64,000 nt of DNA, from the NCBI GenBank assembly GCA_963800475.1, contig CAWDAZ010000002.1:868001-932000 (forward strand), written 5' to 3'. This DNA is from Palsa-465 sp963800475. Its GTDB lineage: Bacteria > Actinomycetota > Thermoleophilia > Solirubrobacterales > Solirubrobacteraceae. The notes under the pieces are model-generated. The model had not been told where the DNA came from, searched no databases, and was given only the letters and a program-made list of their open reading frames with translations. Each line of letters begins with the position of its first letter. The first letter of the stretch is position 1. The position numbers and the translations under genes are program-made. Positions 44,795 to 52,877 of the stretch are shown here, piece after piece.

Positions 44795-45159
44795 CAACGG
44801 CGGGGCCCGATCTGGACACAGACGTGGCCAGCCGAGCTGAGCGTGTGGGGGGAACCGTGGGAGAACCGGACCCCTATCGGGGACGCCGCCCCACGAGCAA
44901 TGGGTCTTCACGCCAGTTGCGCCGGTCTTGAACTTGAGGTGTGCCGATCCGTGGGCTGACCGTCAAGTGCCGAGCCGGGCGGAGGAACGCGACCGTCACG
45001 CAGCCGCCGGTGAGACGTGAGCGTCCGGGAAGGCGTCTGACATGCATCCGCGAGTGCCTCGCGCGGGTCGGTGCCTTGGGCGCGACAGCGCCGGCGGCGC
45101 GACGTCGATCATCCGATTGAGATGTTGCGGTGCAGGAGCGCCGGCGGTTCAATGTATGA
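44795..45159. other. Intergenic stretch, no gene seen
   Basis: About 360 bp between the tRNA remnant and the PRC-barrel gene. Stop codons interrupt all frames at short intervals and no ORF has coding-type composition. A GGGGAACCG...GGACCCC imperfect repeat is present near 44855-44880. No promoter with both boxes was recognised. Confidence 0.4.
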
Positions 45160-45873
45160 ATGGCGGGCGACACCGTCGGCTCCGAGCGCTCAAGATCGCC
45201 GATGCGGCTTGAGCTGGGGAGTCCTGTCCACTGCGCAGATGGCTCGTTTGGCGAGCTGGCGGACATCGTCATCGACCCAACCGCGCGGCGCGTCAGCCAT
45301 CTGGTCGTCCAGCCCTACGACCGGCACGATCTTGCGCGACTTGTGCCAGTCGCCCAAGTGCACACTGAAGCGACATCGGACGCAACCATCTCGCTCGACT
45401 GCACGGTTGCTGAGATCAGTGCGCTCGAGCCGATCCAGCAGTCGGCCTATCTGCGGCTCAACGAGTTCTCCGTCGATGATCCCGATTGGGATGTTGGAAT
45501 CGAAGAGATGTTTGCGTTGCCGTACTACCAGAGCGTCGACGGGATGGGCGTTGGGATGCAGGCGATCGATCCTGACCCGCATCTCGCGCTCAGCTACGAC
45601 CGGGTGCCGAAGGGCGAAGTGGAGATCCGCCGCGCGAGCGCCGTGACCTCGTCGGACGGTGAGCACCTCGGACACGTCGACGGCTTCGTGGTCGACGGCG
45701 AGGGACAGATCGCGCACCTCGTCCTCGAGCACGGTCACCTTTGGGGCAAGCGGGAGATCGCGATTCCGATCGGTGCGGTCGCATGCACGCGGTCAGATGA
45801 GGTCTTACTGAGCTGGTCCACGGACGAGGTCGGGGCGCTGAAACCGCTGCCCGTGCACCGCTGGCAAAGCTGA
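45160..45873 (+). CDS. PRC-barrel domain protein (duplicated)
   Basis: The 237-residue protein has two PRC-barrel units. The first is about 15-75 (MRLELGSPVHCADGSFGELADIVIDPTARRVSHLVVQPY). The second is about 150-215 (VEIRRASAVTSSDGEHLGHVDGFVVDGEGQIAHLVLEHGHLWGKREIAIPIG). These small beta barrels occur in photosynthetic reaction centres, RimM and many stress proteins. ATG 45160 or 45202 (MRLELG) may be used. It is cytosolic, and the function is unknown; placement in the stress island fits its frequent stress linkage. Confidence 0.78.
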   Translation: MAGDTVGSERSRSPMRLELGSPVHCADGSFGELADIVIDPTARRVSHLVVQPYDRHDLARLVPVAQVHTEATSDATISLDCTVAEISALEPIQQSAYLRLNEFSVDDPDWDVGIEEMFALPYYQSVDGMGVGMQAIDPDPHLALSYDRVPKGEVEIRRASAVTSSDGEHLGHVDGFVVDGEGQIAHLVLEHGHLWGKREIAIPIGAVACTRSDEVLLSWSTDEVGALKPLPVHRWQS

Positions 45874-46430
45874 CCTCATTTGACCCCCTTAGACCGTGTG
45901 CGGCGTCGAAGCCACATGGCTGCGGACGCAGCGCTTCTGGTTTGGCGCGTGAAACGAGCGGCCGCGGGCCGCGCGCCGGAACGAGTGCTTTGCCACGATC
46001 GCGATGGACGAGCTCACCGTCGACGGACGGCTGCTCGTGCAGCAAGCCAGCTACGACGCCGACGCCAACGCCGCTGTCGGAGACTGCCCCTCTCTGACAA
46101 AGGGAGTCACGACGTTGGCGCCAGCTCTGGATACCCCCGCGTAGACGAAGGGCAGGTCTGCCACCGCTGACGGCGCGGGTCGCGCAACTCGCCAGCGCCG
46201 GGGCCGGTCGCTCAGTCTCGACTTCCGCGCGCAAGGCGGGTCTACCGGAGGGTCGCAGCCGAGTCCCGTGCGGTATCGGAAGGATGTCAGGGGCGGTCTT
46301 CTGATTTGGGGTTGCGCGCTTGGTCGGGGGGAGTAGGCTGGACTGACTAGGGACGTTGTCGAAACGCTTTGCGTGTTGGCGCGTTCGTCGTAGTGTGAAG
46401 GGAAAGGCCGGGCCGTTAGTGCGGCCAGAC
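45874..46430. other. Intergenic stretch with possible decayed coding
   Basis: About 550 bp. One plus-strand frame near 46005-46140 reads DELTVDGRLLVQQASYDADANAAVG and ends with a stop at 46141. It looks protein-like but I can assign it to no family and it lacks a start with a ribosome binding site. The rest shows no convincing gene on either strand; a long minus-strand frame here is composition-driven. Confidence 0.35.
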
Positions 46431-46658
46431 ATGTCCCAGAGTCGTGGCAATGGGGCCAGCGGGCCTGGATTGTCAGTAGTTGCGGCGCAGTTGGCGGCCA
46501 TTCGTGACCGGCCTGTGTCGGTGGGGCCCGAGTCGCGGCGTGGTGTCGCGCTGGCGAGGTTGGCGCAGGAGCTTGCGGCTGCGCGCCGCGAGATCGTGGC
46601 GCTGTCGCGGGACAACGCGGCGTTGAGGTCCAAGCTTGAGGTAGGCGGAGCAGCATGA
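46431..46658 (+). CDS. Small coiled-coil protein upstream of the MpsC gene
   Basis: The 75-residue product from ATG 46431 (MSQSRGNGASGPGLS) ends in a strongly heptad-like helix (ARLAQELAAARREIVALSRDNAALRSKLEV), so it may oligomerise. The following short frames at 46655 (22 codons, ATGA overlap) and 46720-46884 (54 codons) lead up to the MpsC-like gene. These arrangements suggest a compact operon, but coding of the two short frames is unproven. Function unknown. Confidence 0.5.
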   Translation: MSQSRGNGASGPGLSVVAAQLAAIRDRPVSVGPESRRGVALARLAQELAAARREIVALSRDNAALRSKLEVGGAA

Positions 46659-46895
46659 CCGGGGGGGAGCGGCATGAGCGCGCTGTCGTTAGCACGCTTG
46701 GTTTGCGCGGGAGGCGGCGGTGAGGGGGGATTTCGCGGGCGCGCTCGAGTGGCTTGGGGTGGTTGAGATCGTCGACCGGGCTCCGCCGCCCGGGCGGGAG
46801 CAGACGCGTGCGTTGTGGCTGTGGCCAGGCGCCTTCGGATCGGGCTCGCGCGCCGCAAGCCGCTCCTGGGGCCTCAGCGAGTAGGGGTGCGGGGC

Positions 46896-47306
46896 GTGTC
46901 TGACGAGGGTGTTATGCGCCACGGGCGGCTTGCGCTGGCGATCTCCAACGCGGTCGTTCAAGAGCTGGCCAGCACCACGGGTCGCGGACCGACGCAGGCG
47001 AAGACGACCTTGGGCGATAACGGGGTGTTCGTGGTGCTGCAGGACACGCTGACGCGTGGGGAGCGCAACCTCGTCGAGGCGGGCGAGAGCAAGGCGGTGC
47101 TCGATCTACGCAGACTCTGGCAGACGGTGATGCGCGAAAGCTGCAGCAAGAAGATCGAGGAGCTCACCGGCCGCAAGGTGGTCGGCTTCATGAGCGATAA
47201 CCACATCGACCCTGACATCGCCGTCGAGGTGTTCATCCTCGCACCGCTCGGCGGGGACCCCGCCGCCCAGGCGGCGATCGCGGTGGCTGAGCCAGAACGC
47301 GAATGA
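46896..47306 (+). CDS. MpsC family protein (DUF2294)
   Basis: The product (136 residues from GTG 46896, or 130 from ATG 46914) matches the DUF2294/MpsC family throughout: RLALAISNAVVQELASTTGRGPTQAKTTL, VVLQDTLTRGERNLVEAG, and FMSDNHIDPDIAVEVFIL at the C-terminus. In staphylococci MpsC belongs to a membrane-potential-generating system. In other bacteria it occurs alone, often near signalling genes, and its role is unclear. It precedes the GGDEF-EAL gene by 48 bp. No MpsA/MpsB partners are in the window. Confidence 0.85.
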   Translation: MSDEGVMRHGRLALAISNAVVQELASTTGRGPTQAKTTLGDNGVFVVLQDTLTRGERNLVEAGESKAVLDLRRLWQTVMRESCSKKIEELTGRKVVGFMSDNHIDPDIAVEVFILAPLGGDPAAQAAIAVAEPERE

Positions 47307-47354
47307 GCGGCTCATCGAGCGTTAGCGGCGGCTGCCCGAGATGGGGCTGGTGAG

Positions 47355-49838
47355 ATGGACTGGACGGCTGTGAAGCAAAGAGCGCGTACCCCCATCCCAC
47401 TACCAGAGGTTCACGTGCGCTTCGAGGACATGTTCCGTGGGTTGCTTGAGTCGGCTCCGGACGCGATGGTGATCGTCGATGCGACGGGCGAGATCGTGCT
47501 CGTCAACGGGCAGGCCGAGAAGCTGTTCGGCTACTCGTGCGAGGAGCTGGCGGGTCGGAGCGTTGAGTCGTTGGTCCCTGAGCGCTGCCGGGCAGTTCAC
47601 GCGGGCAACCGGTCTGGTTTCTTCTCGAGTCCGGCGACGTGTCCGATGGGGACCGGCCTTGAGCTGTACGCGCTGCGCAAGGATGGGAGCGAGCTGCCGG
47701 TCGAGATCAGCCTCAGCCCGCTCGAGACGGACGAGGGCACGCTCGTGTGCGCCGCGGTGCGCGATATCACCGAGCGCAAGCGCGCCGGAGAGCAGCTGCG
47801 GTTGCGGGCCGAGCTGCTAGATCTTGCTCACGACGCAGTGATCGTGCTCGAGCCTGATGAGGGCCGCGTCACGTTCTGGAACCGAGAGGCGCAGGAGATC
47901 TACGGCTACAGCGCGCGGGAGGGGCATGGGCGGGTCGCCCGCGAGCTGCTCGCGACCGACTTTCCTGAGTCCGCGGAAGCGGTCGCCAATACCTTGGCGC
48001 GCGACGGACGCTGGGAGGGGGAGTTGCGCCAAACCCGCAAGGATGGAGAGCAGATCACGGTCGCGAGCCGGCAAGCGCTCCAGCGCGGCGCGCACGGGGA
48101 GCCGATCGCGATCATTGAGCTCAACGCGGATGTCACCCAGCGCCGGCAGGTGCAGGAGGTCAACCGTCGCCTCGCCGCGATCGTCGAGCACACCCACGAC
48201 GCGATCCTCGCCGAGTCTCCCGAGGGGTGGATCACGGATTGGAACAGCGCCGCTGAGCGCATGTACCGCTACACCGCCGAGGAGGCGATCGGAAGGCCGG
48301 TGAGGATGCTGATGGCTCCGGAGCGCGAGGTGGCGGAGAAGGAGACACTGGGCCGCGTGTTCCGCGGCGAGGCAATCGAACACTACGAGACAGTGCGGAT
48401 CCGCAAGGACGGCAGCCGTGTGCCCGTGTCGCTGACCGTCTCGCCGGTCCGGGACGCGAGCGGCGCCGTGGCAGCGGCAGCGACGATCGCCCGTGACATC
48501 AGCGAGCGCAAGCGCTTCGAGGGCCAGCTCGAGTACCTCGCAGACCACGACTCGCTCACTGGTCTGTTCAACCGCCGCCGCTTCCAGAGCGAGCTGGTGG
48601 CGGAGCTGGCCAGGGCGCGGCGCGATCAAACGGGCGGCGCGCTGATGGCGATCGACCTTGACCACTTCAAGTACATCAACGACTCCGTCGGCCATTCCGT
48701 TGGAGACGAGCTGATCACCCAGGCCGGCGAGATCTTCCGCGGGCGGCTACGCCAGACGGATCTGATCGCGCGCCTCGGAGGCGACGAGTTCGCCGTCCTG
48801 CTGCGCGGCGTCGACGGGCACGACGCGCGGCTCGTCGCGTCGGGACTGTGCGAAGCGATTCGCCGTGAGGGCACCGTCGAGTCGCCCGGTCGGCTCCATC
48901 GCGTCACGGCCAGCATCGGCATAGCGCCCTTCGAGGCTGTCGAGGACCTCACCCCTGAAGACCTGCTGATGGAGGCCGACATCGCTATGTACGACGCCAA
49001 AGAAGCCGGTCGGGACCGCGCATTGGTCTACAACACGTCCGAAGGCCGTCACGAACGGATGCGCGCACGTCTCGGCTGGGTCGAGCGCATCCGAAGCGCG
49101 CTCGAGGAAGGCCGATTTGTCCTGCACGCCCAGTCGATCCTCCCGCTGCACGCCGATACTTCGCCACGGCATGAGCTGCTCCTGCGGATGGTCGACGAGC
49201 ATGGCGAGCTGATCCCGCCCGGCGTGTTCCTCTACATAGCCGAGCGAATGGACCTGATCGGGGAGATCGACCGGTGGGTGCTGCACGAGGCGATCGGGCT
49301 CCTCGCCCGCGAGCAGCAGGCCGGCGCGGACGTCCGTCTCGAGGTCAACCTGTCGGCGATCTCGATCACCGACCCCGAGCTGCCGGGATTGATCGCCAGC
49401 GAGCTCGAGGGTGCAGGCGCCGACGCGCGCGGGCTTTGCTTGGAGGTCACCGAGACGGCCGCGATCGTCAACATCCAACGGGCCAAACGGTTCGCCGCCC
49501 AACTCACGGAGCTCGGCTGCGAGTTCGCGCTAGACGACTTCGGCGCCGGCTTCGCGTCCTTCTACTACCTCAAGCACCTGGCGTTCGACTGCCTCAAGAT
49601 CGACGGTGAGTTCATCGAACACCTGGCGTCAAACCCGACCGACCAACTCGTCGTCCAGTCCCTCGTCAACATCGCGCAAGGCCTCAACAAGCGCACGATC
49701 GCCGAATTCGTCAGCCACCGCGAAACACTCGAACTCCTGCGCTCCTACGGCGTCGACTATGCCCAAGGCTTCTACGTCGCCAAACCGAAGCCCCTCGCCG
49801 AAGCTCACCTATCGGAGGTACCGACAATCCCGGCCTAG
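47355..49838 (+). CDS. PAS-PAS-PAS-GGDEF-EAL cyclic-di-GMP signalling protein
   Basis: The 827-residue protein has three PAS domains (about 22-140, 145-265, 270-390), each ending in a PAC segment such as VRDITERK and ARDISERK. A GGDEF diguanylate cyclase domain with intact GGDEF (475-479) and an EAL phosphodiesterase domain follow. The EAL motif is ELL (607-609). Other catalytic residues look kept (EVNLSA, EVTETA, LDDFGAGFASF, LKIDGEFI), so both activities are possible. No TM segment is seen, so it senses a cytosolic cue, perhaps redox or light, through PAS. It is linked to the MpsC gene upstream. Confidence 0.95.
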   Translation: MDWTAVKQRARTPIPLPEVHVRFEDMFRGLLESAPDAMVIVDATGEIVLVNGQAEKLFGYSCEELAGRSVESLVPERCRAVHAGNRSGFFSSPATCPMGTGLELYALRKDGSELPVEISLSPLETDEGTLVCAAVRDITERKRAGEQLRLRAELLDLAHDAVIVLEPDEGRVTFWNREAQEIYGYSAREGHGRVARELLATDFPESAEAVANTLARDGRWEGELRQTRKDGEQITVASRQALQRGAHGEPIAIIELNADVTQRRQVQEVNRRLAAIVEHTHDAILAESPEGWITDWNSAAERMYRYTAEEAIGRPVRMLMAPEREVAEKETLGRVFRGEAIEHYETVRIRKDGSRVPVSLTVSPVRDASGAVAAAATIARDISERKRFEGQLEYLADHDSLTGLFNRRRFQSELVAELARARRDQTGGALMAIDLDHFKYINDSVGHSVGDELITQAGEIFRGRLRQTDLIARLGGDEFAVLLRGVDGHDARLVASGLCEAIRREGTVESPGRLHRVTASIGIAPFEAVEDLTPEDLLMEADIAMYDAKEAGRDRALVYNTSEGRHERMRARLGWVERIRSALEEGRFVLHAQSILPLHADTSPRHELLLRMVDEHGELIPPGVFLYIAERMDLIGEIDRWVLHEAIGLLAREQQAGADVRLEVNLSAISITDPELPGLIASELEGAGADARGLCLEVTETAAIVNIQRAKRFAAQLTELGCEFALDDFGAGFASFYYLKHLAFDCLKIDGEFIEHLASNPTDQLVVQSLVNIAQGLNKRTIAEFVSHRETLELLRSYGVDYAQGFYVAKPKPLAEAHLSEVPTIPA

Positions 49839-50030
49839 CTTCCCCCCGCGCTCGCGAAATGCGCGCGGCAGCGACAGCACGCGTCGCGCGCCGCCGCGAG
49901 GTGCCCACCCGAAAGCGCCACCCGCATCACCGACAGCACGCGACGGGAGCACCGCGTTGAGCTGACCGGGGTTTGACGGAGACTTCCAAACGAGGATTTC
50001 GGTCCTCGAGGAAGGAACCCACCCCATGGT

Positions 50031-50123
50031 GTTCGGCTTGCGTTGGAGGGTGAGCGGCCGATCTCGCATATCGCCGCGGACCTCGGGATCGGTCCGGAGA
50101 CGTTGCGCAGTCCCGGTGCGTAA
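50031..50123 (+). mobile_element. IS3-type OrfA transposase remnant
   Basis: In one plus-strand frame VRLALEGERPISHIAADLGIGPETLRS reads like the N-terminal HTH of an IS3-family OrfA (RPIAEVARELGI..ETLR). It has no start and stops at 50121-50123 right after the HTH. There is no OrfB, and no terminal repeats were identified. It is a fragment left by an old insertion in the 397-bp gap before the response regulator gene. Confidence 0.5.
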
Positions 50124-50149
50124 AAGTACGTAGCCGTGTACGTATTTTT
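50122..50149. promoter_or_regulatory. AT-rich inverted repeat upstream of the response regulator
   Basis: AAAAGTACGTA (50122-50132) and TACGTATTTTT (50139-50149) form an imperfect inverted repeat (one mismatch) with a T-run on the right. In this GC-rich DNA it stands out. It may be a terminator after the transposase remnant, or an operator for the response regulator gene 86 bp downstream. Confidence 0.4.
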
Positions 50150-50234
50150 CGTGACAGGCGGGTCGGGTTGGTCGCGCCCGGTCGTCGTGTCGCCCGGATG
50201 TTCTATGGGCCGGCGCGGCTTAGGTTTTGCGGGC

Positions 50235-50915
50235 ATGACGAGTCTGCGGTTGGCGCCAGCGGCGGTGGGTTCCGAGATCAGGCTGGTGCTCGCCGACGAT
50301 CATCACTTGGTCCGGCGGAACCTGCGTCTGCTGTTGGAGGGCGAGGACGGTATCGCGGTGGTCGGCGAGGCCGGCGACCTGTCTACGGCGATCCGGCATG
50401 TCAGGGGGCACGCGCCGCATGTGTTGCTGCTGGATCTGCGGATGCCGGGCGGGTCGAGCATCGAGGCGATCAGGCGGCTGCGCGCGGAGGCGCCGGAGAC
50501 CGAGATCGTGGTGGTGACGATGGAGGACAACCCGGTGTTCGCGCGGCAGGCGCTCGACGCGGGGGCGGTCGGATACGTGCTCAAGGACCACGCGGACGGT
50601 GAGCTCTCGCAAGCGGTGCGCCTCGCCGCCGGGGGTGACGAGTACGTCAGCCCGCGCGTGGCGGCGCGCCTGGACGCGGTACGGCGCGCGGTCGAGGTCG
50701 ATGGGCTGAGCCCGCGTGAGACGGAGGTCCTGCGGCTGATCGCACTCGGCTTCACCAGCGGCGAGATCGCCGAGGACCTGCACCTCTCAAGCCGCACGGT
50801 CGAGACGCATCGCCGGCGGATTCATCACAAGCTCGGTCTGGGCAAGCGCTCCGAGCTCGTGCGCTACGCGATGAAGCGCAACCTGATCTGCGACCACGGG
50901 GAAGCCGCCGACTGA
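50235..50915 (+). CDS. LuxR/NarL-type response regulator
   Basis: The 226-residue protein from ATG 50235 has a receiver domain (residues 12-130) with acidic pair DDHH, phospho-acceptor Asp in LLLDLRMPG, and T in VVTMED plus Lys in YVLKDH. A LuxR-type HTH (160-220: LSPRETEVLRLIALGFTSGEIAEDLHLSSRTVETHRRRIHHKLG) binds DNA. It is a NarL-family regulator of the type that includes DevR/DosR. No histidine kinase gene is adjacent. It could be the regulator of the stress genes further right, but this is untested. Confidence 0.92.
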   Translation: MTSLRLAPAAVGSEIRLVLADDHHLVRRNLRLLLEGEDGIAVVGEAGDLSTAIRHVRGHAPHVLLLDLRMPGGSSIEAIRRLRAEAPETEIVVVTMEDNPVFARQALDAGAVGYVLKDHADGELSQAVRLAAGGDEYVSPRVAARLDAVRRAVEVDGLSPRETEVLRLIALGFTSGEIAEDLHLSSRTVETHRRRIHHKLGLGKRSELVRYAMKRNLICDHGEAAD

Positions 50916-50930
50916 GAACCGGCGCTCGAA

Positions 50931-51134
50931 ATGGAGCCCTTGCATCCCACGTGCGCGCATTGCGGCGATCGCATCGGCGTGTATGAGCCACTCTGGCTGG
51001 AGCTCGCGGACGGAGCTCTGCACCGCTCCTCCTACCTGAATCTCAGCGACTACCCCGAGCTTGACCGATCGCGTCTGTGGCACCTCGGCTGTCTGATCCC
51101 GCGAGCTAGCGACCCAAGCGCCGCTCACGGCTGA
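50931..51134 (+). CDS. Small putative zinc-binding protein
   Basis: The 67-residue product from ATG 50931 has CAHCG near the N-terminus and HLGC (WHLGCLIP) near the C-terminus, giving a Cys-Cys...His-Cys set that could hold one zinc ion. Between them is RIGVYEPLWLELADGALHRSSYLNLSD. Similar short proteins occur beside stress genes in Solirubrobacterales. It follows the response regulator by 15 bp and probably belongs to its operon. Function unknown. Confidence 0.6.
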   Translation: MEPLHPTCAHCGDRIGVYEPLWLELADGALHRSSYLNLSDYPELDRSRLWHLGCLIPRASDPSAAHG

Positions 51135-51154
51135 CCGGGCGAGGAGTTGGGGCT

Positions 51155-52318
51155 GTGGCTGATTCGTCTCGAGCGCCGGGGCACGTGATGGTTGCGGGTG
51201 GCGGTTTCGCCGCCCTGGAAGTGGTGCTCGGGTTACGGGCGCTCGCTGGGGGTGCGCCGCGAATCTCGCTGGTCTCACCACGCCCCGTGTTCGCGTACCG
51301 TCCGGCCGCGACGCTCGAGGCATTCTCCGATTCGACTCCGCGTGCGTTTGACCTGAGAGCGATCGCGGCAGATCTCGGGGTGAGATACCACTGCACCCGG
51401 ATCGAAAGTGTCGGCGTAGCAAGGAGGCGGGTCAGGCTGGGGTCCGGCGGGCGTCTCACCTACGACGCGCTGGTGCTGGCCACGGGCGCGCGAGCGACCG
51501 TGGGCGTCCCGGGGGCGCTGACGTTCCGCGACCAGCGCGACCTGCCCCGCTTGCGCGATCTGCTGCGAGCGCTCGACGGGCGCAAGCTCGACTCGCTGGT
51601 GTTCGCGGTCCCGTCGGGCGCGGCGTGGCCGCTGCCGCTGTACGAGCTCTCGATGTTGGCCGTCGCCCGCGCTCGCGAGCGCCGGGTCGAGACGGAGATC
51701 ACGCTCGTGACTCCGGAGGAGCGGCCGCTGGCGGCGTTCGGCGCCGAGGCCTCTGCACTGGTGGCAGCCGAGCTGGCCGATCGCGGCGTTCGCTTCCTCG
51801 GCTCCTGCGTCCCAGGCAGCGTCTGCGGCGGCGGTGCGCTCACGACCGAGTCGGGCCCGCCGATCAAAGCCGACCGCGTCGTCGCCGCGCCACGGCTCCG
51901 CGGAGCGAGCATCGCTGGTATCCCGGCCAACCGGTGGGGATTTGTGGCCACCGACGCGCTCGGAAGAGTCGAGGGGATGGCCGACGTTTACGCCGCCGGG
52001 GACACCACCACCTATCCGATCAAACACGGCGGGCTGGCCACCCTGCAGGCCGACCGGATCGCGCACACGATCGCCGCAAACCTCGGTCTCACCCCGCACG
52101 AACCGAAGACCAAGCCAGTTCTCGAGGTCCGCCTAATCGGCGGTCAGAGCCCCCTGCACCTGCGGATCGAGCTGGACCAGTTCGGCCAGCCAGCCACCGC
52201 CACGCTCGCCCACGCCCACGCCGACCGCCAACCAAGCTGGACCAAGGTGTTCGGACGCTACCTCACCCCTTACCTCGAAACCCGGCAGCCTCCGGTCCCC
52301 AGCCCACCCACACGCTGA
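51155..52318 (+). CDS. FAD-dependent pyridine nucleotide-disulfide oxidoreductase (NDH-2/SQR-like)
   Basis: The 387-residue flavoprotein (start GTG 51155) has an N-terminal dinucleotide fold HVMVAGGGFAALEVVLGLRAL, LSPRPVFAYRPAATLE-like SLVSPRPVFAYRP, an ATG motif (LVLATGARA) and the FAD-binding GMADVYAAGDTTTYP near the C-terminus, followed by KHGGLATLQADRIA. It resembles single-component NADH:quinone or sulfide:quinone reductases, but the SQR cysteines are not evident. No TM helix is seen. It follows the zinc protein by 20 bp. Substrate unknown. Confidence 0.85.
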   Translation: MADSSRAPGHVMVAGGGFAALEVVLGLRALAGGAPRISLVSPRPVFAYRPAATLEAFSDSTPRAFDLRAIAADLGVRYHCTRIESVGVARRRVRLGSGGRLTYDALVLATGARATVGVPGALTFRDQRDLPRLRDLLRALDGRKLDSLVFAVPSGAAWPLPLYELSMLAVARARERRVETEITLVTPEERPLAAFGAEASALVAAELADRGVRFLGSCVPGSVCGGGALTTESGPPIKADRVVAAPRLRGASIAGIPANRWGFVATDALGRVEGMADVYAAGDTTTYPIKHGGLATLQADRIAHTIAANLGLTPHEPKTKPVLEVRLIGGQSPLHLRIELDQFGQPATATLAHAHADRQPSWTKVFGRYLTPYLETRQPPVPSPPTR

Positions 52319-52408
52319 TCGCCCCCCAACCGGCAAGCTCCACCGCCGAGTGTCTTGCTCTCGCACTCTCCCGTGGCGAGTCCTCCAGGGAGCAGGAGGG
52401 ACGAGCGC

Positions 52409-52587
52409 ATGCATACGGTTGAGTCAAACGCCCCGGGCCCGGGACGATCGACGTCGGAGCCGGCGGTCAACGAGCTCAAGAGGGAGATCGCGCGCCGCAA
52501 CGAGGAGGCGCAGGAGCGGCCCGCAAGAAGCGAGCGGCGCGTGAGAAGGAGCAGCTCGCGAACCGGCGGAAATGGGATCAGCGCTGA
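52409..52587 (+). pseudogene. Small basic protein gene with frameshift
   Basis: ATG 52409 follows AGGAGGG (52394-52400). The first 35 codons read MHTVESNAPGPGRST, then NELKREIARRNEEAQ. From about 52522 the neighbouring frame continues naturally with RKKRAAREKEQLANRRKW and stops at 52587. Together they would make a highly charged helical protein of about 60 residues. One base is missing or two are extra near 52515. Without repair the product runs on in a meaningless frame. It may be a pseudogene or a sequencing error. Confidence 0.55.
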
Positions 52588-52877
52588 GCCTTCCCGGCAA
52601 GCCATGGGGAGCAGGTCTGTCGCTTCGGTTGGCGGTTCGGCGGCGGTAGATGCTCCGGACGAGGAGTCCAGCCGTGCGGGTTACTCGTCGAGCTGATCTC
52701 CTTCGATTTCCTGGTCTGGCTCGAGCCCCCAGTCGGGCGCCGCGATTGACACCGTGACCTACATCGCGCGCACGGTGCGCGCCGCCCCAGGGGCCATTAG
52801 CCGGTCAGTATCTTGCCGCGCCCCGATCGGCTCGAATCCCCGATGCCTCGCGCCTGCCGGCGTGCCAGCCTGACCCC
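52588..52877. other. Intergenic region upstream of the M50 protease gene
   Basis: About 290 bp with no convincing gene. A GGGGCCATTAGCC stretch lies near 52788-52800, and GTGCGC/GCGCAC repeats at 52760-52775 form a short hairpin. It should hold the promoter of the M50-CBS gene; I could not pick out clear -35 and -10 boxes. Confidence 0.35.

Noticed and set aside
45590..46858. 422-residue minus-strand ORF
   Set aside because: Low-complexity and antisense to PRC-barrel and small-protein genes; no motif.
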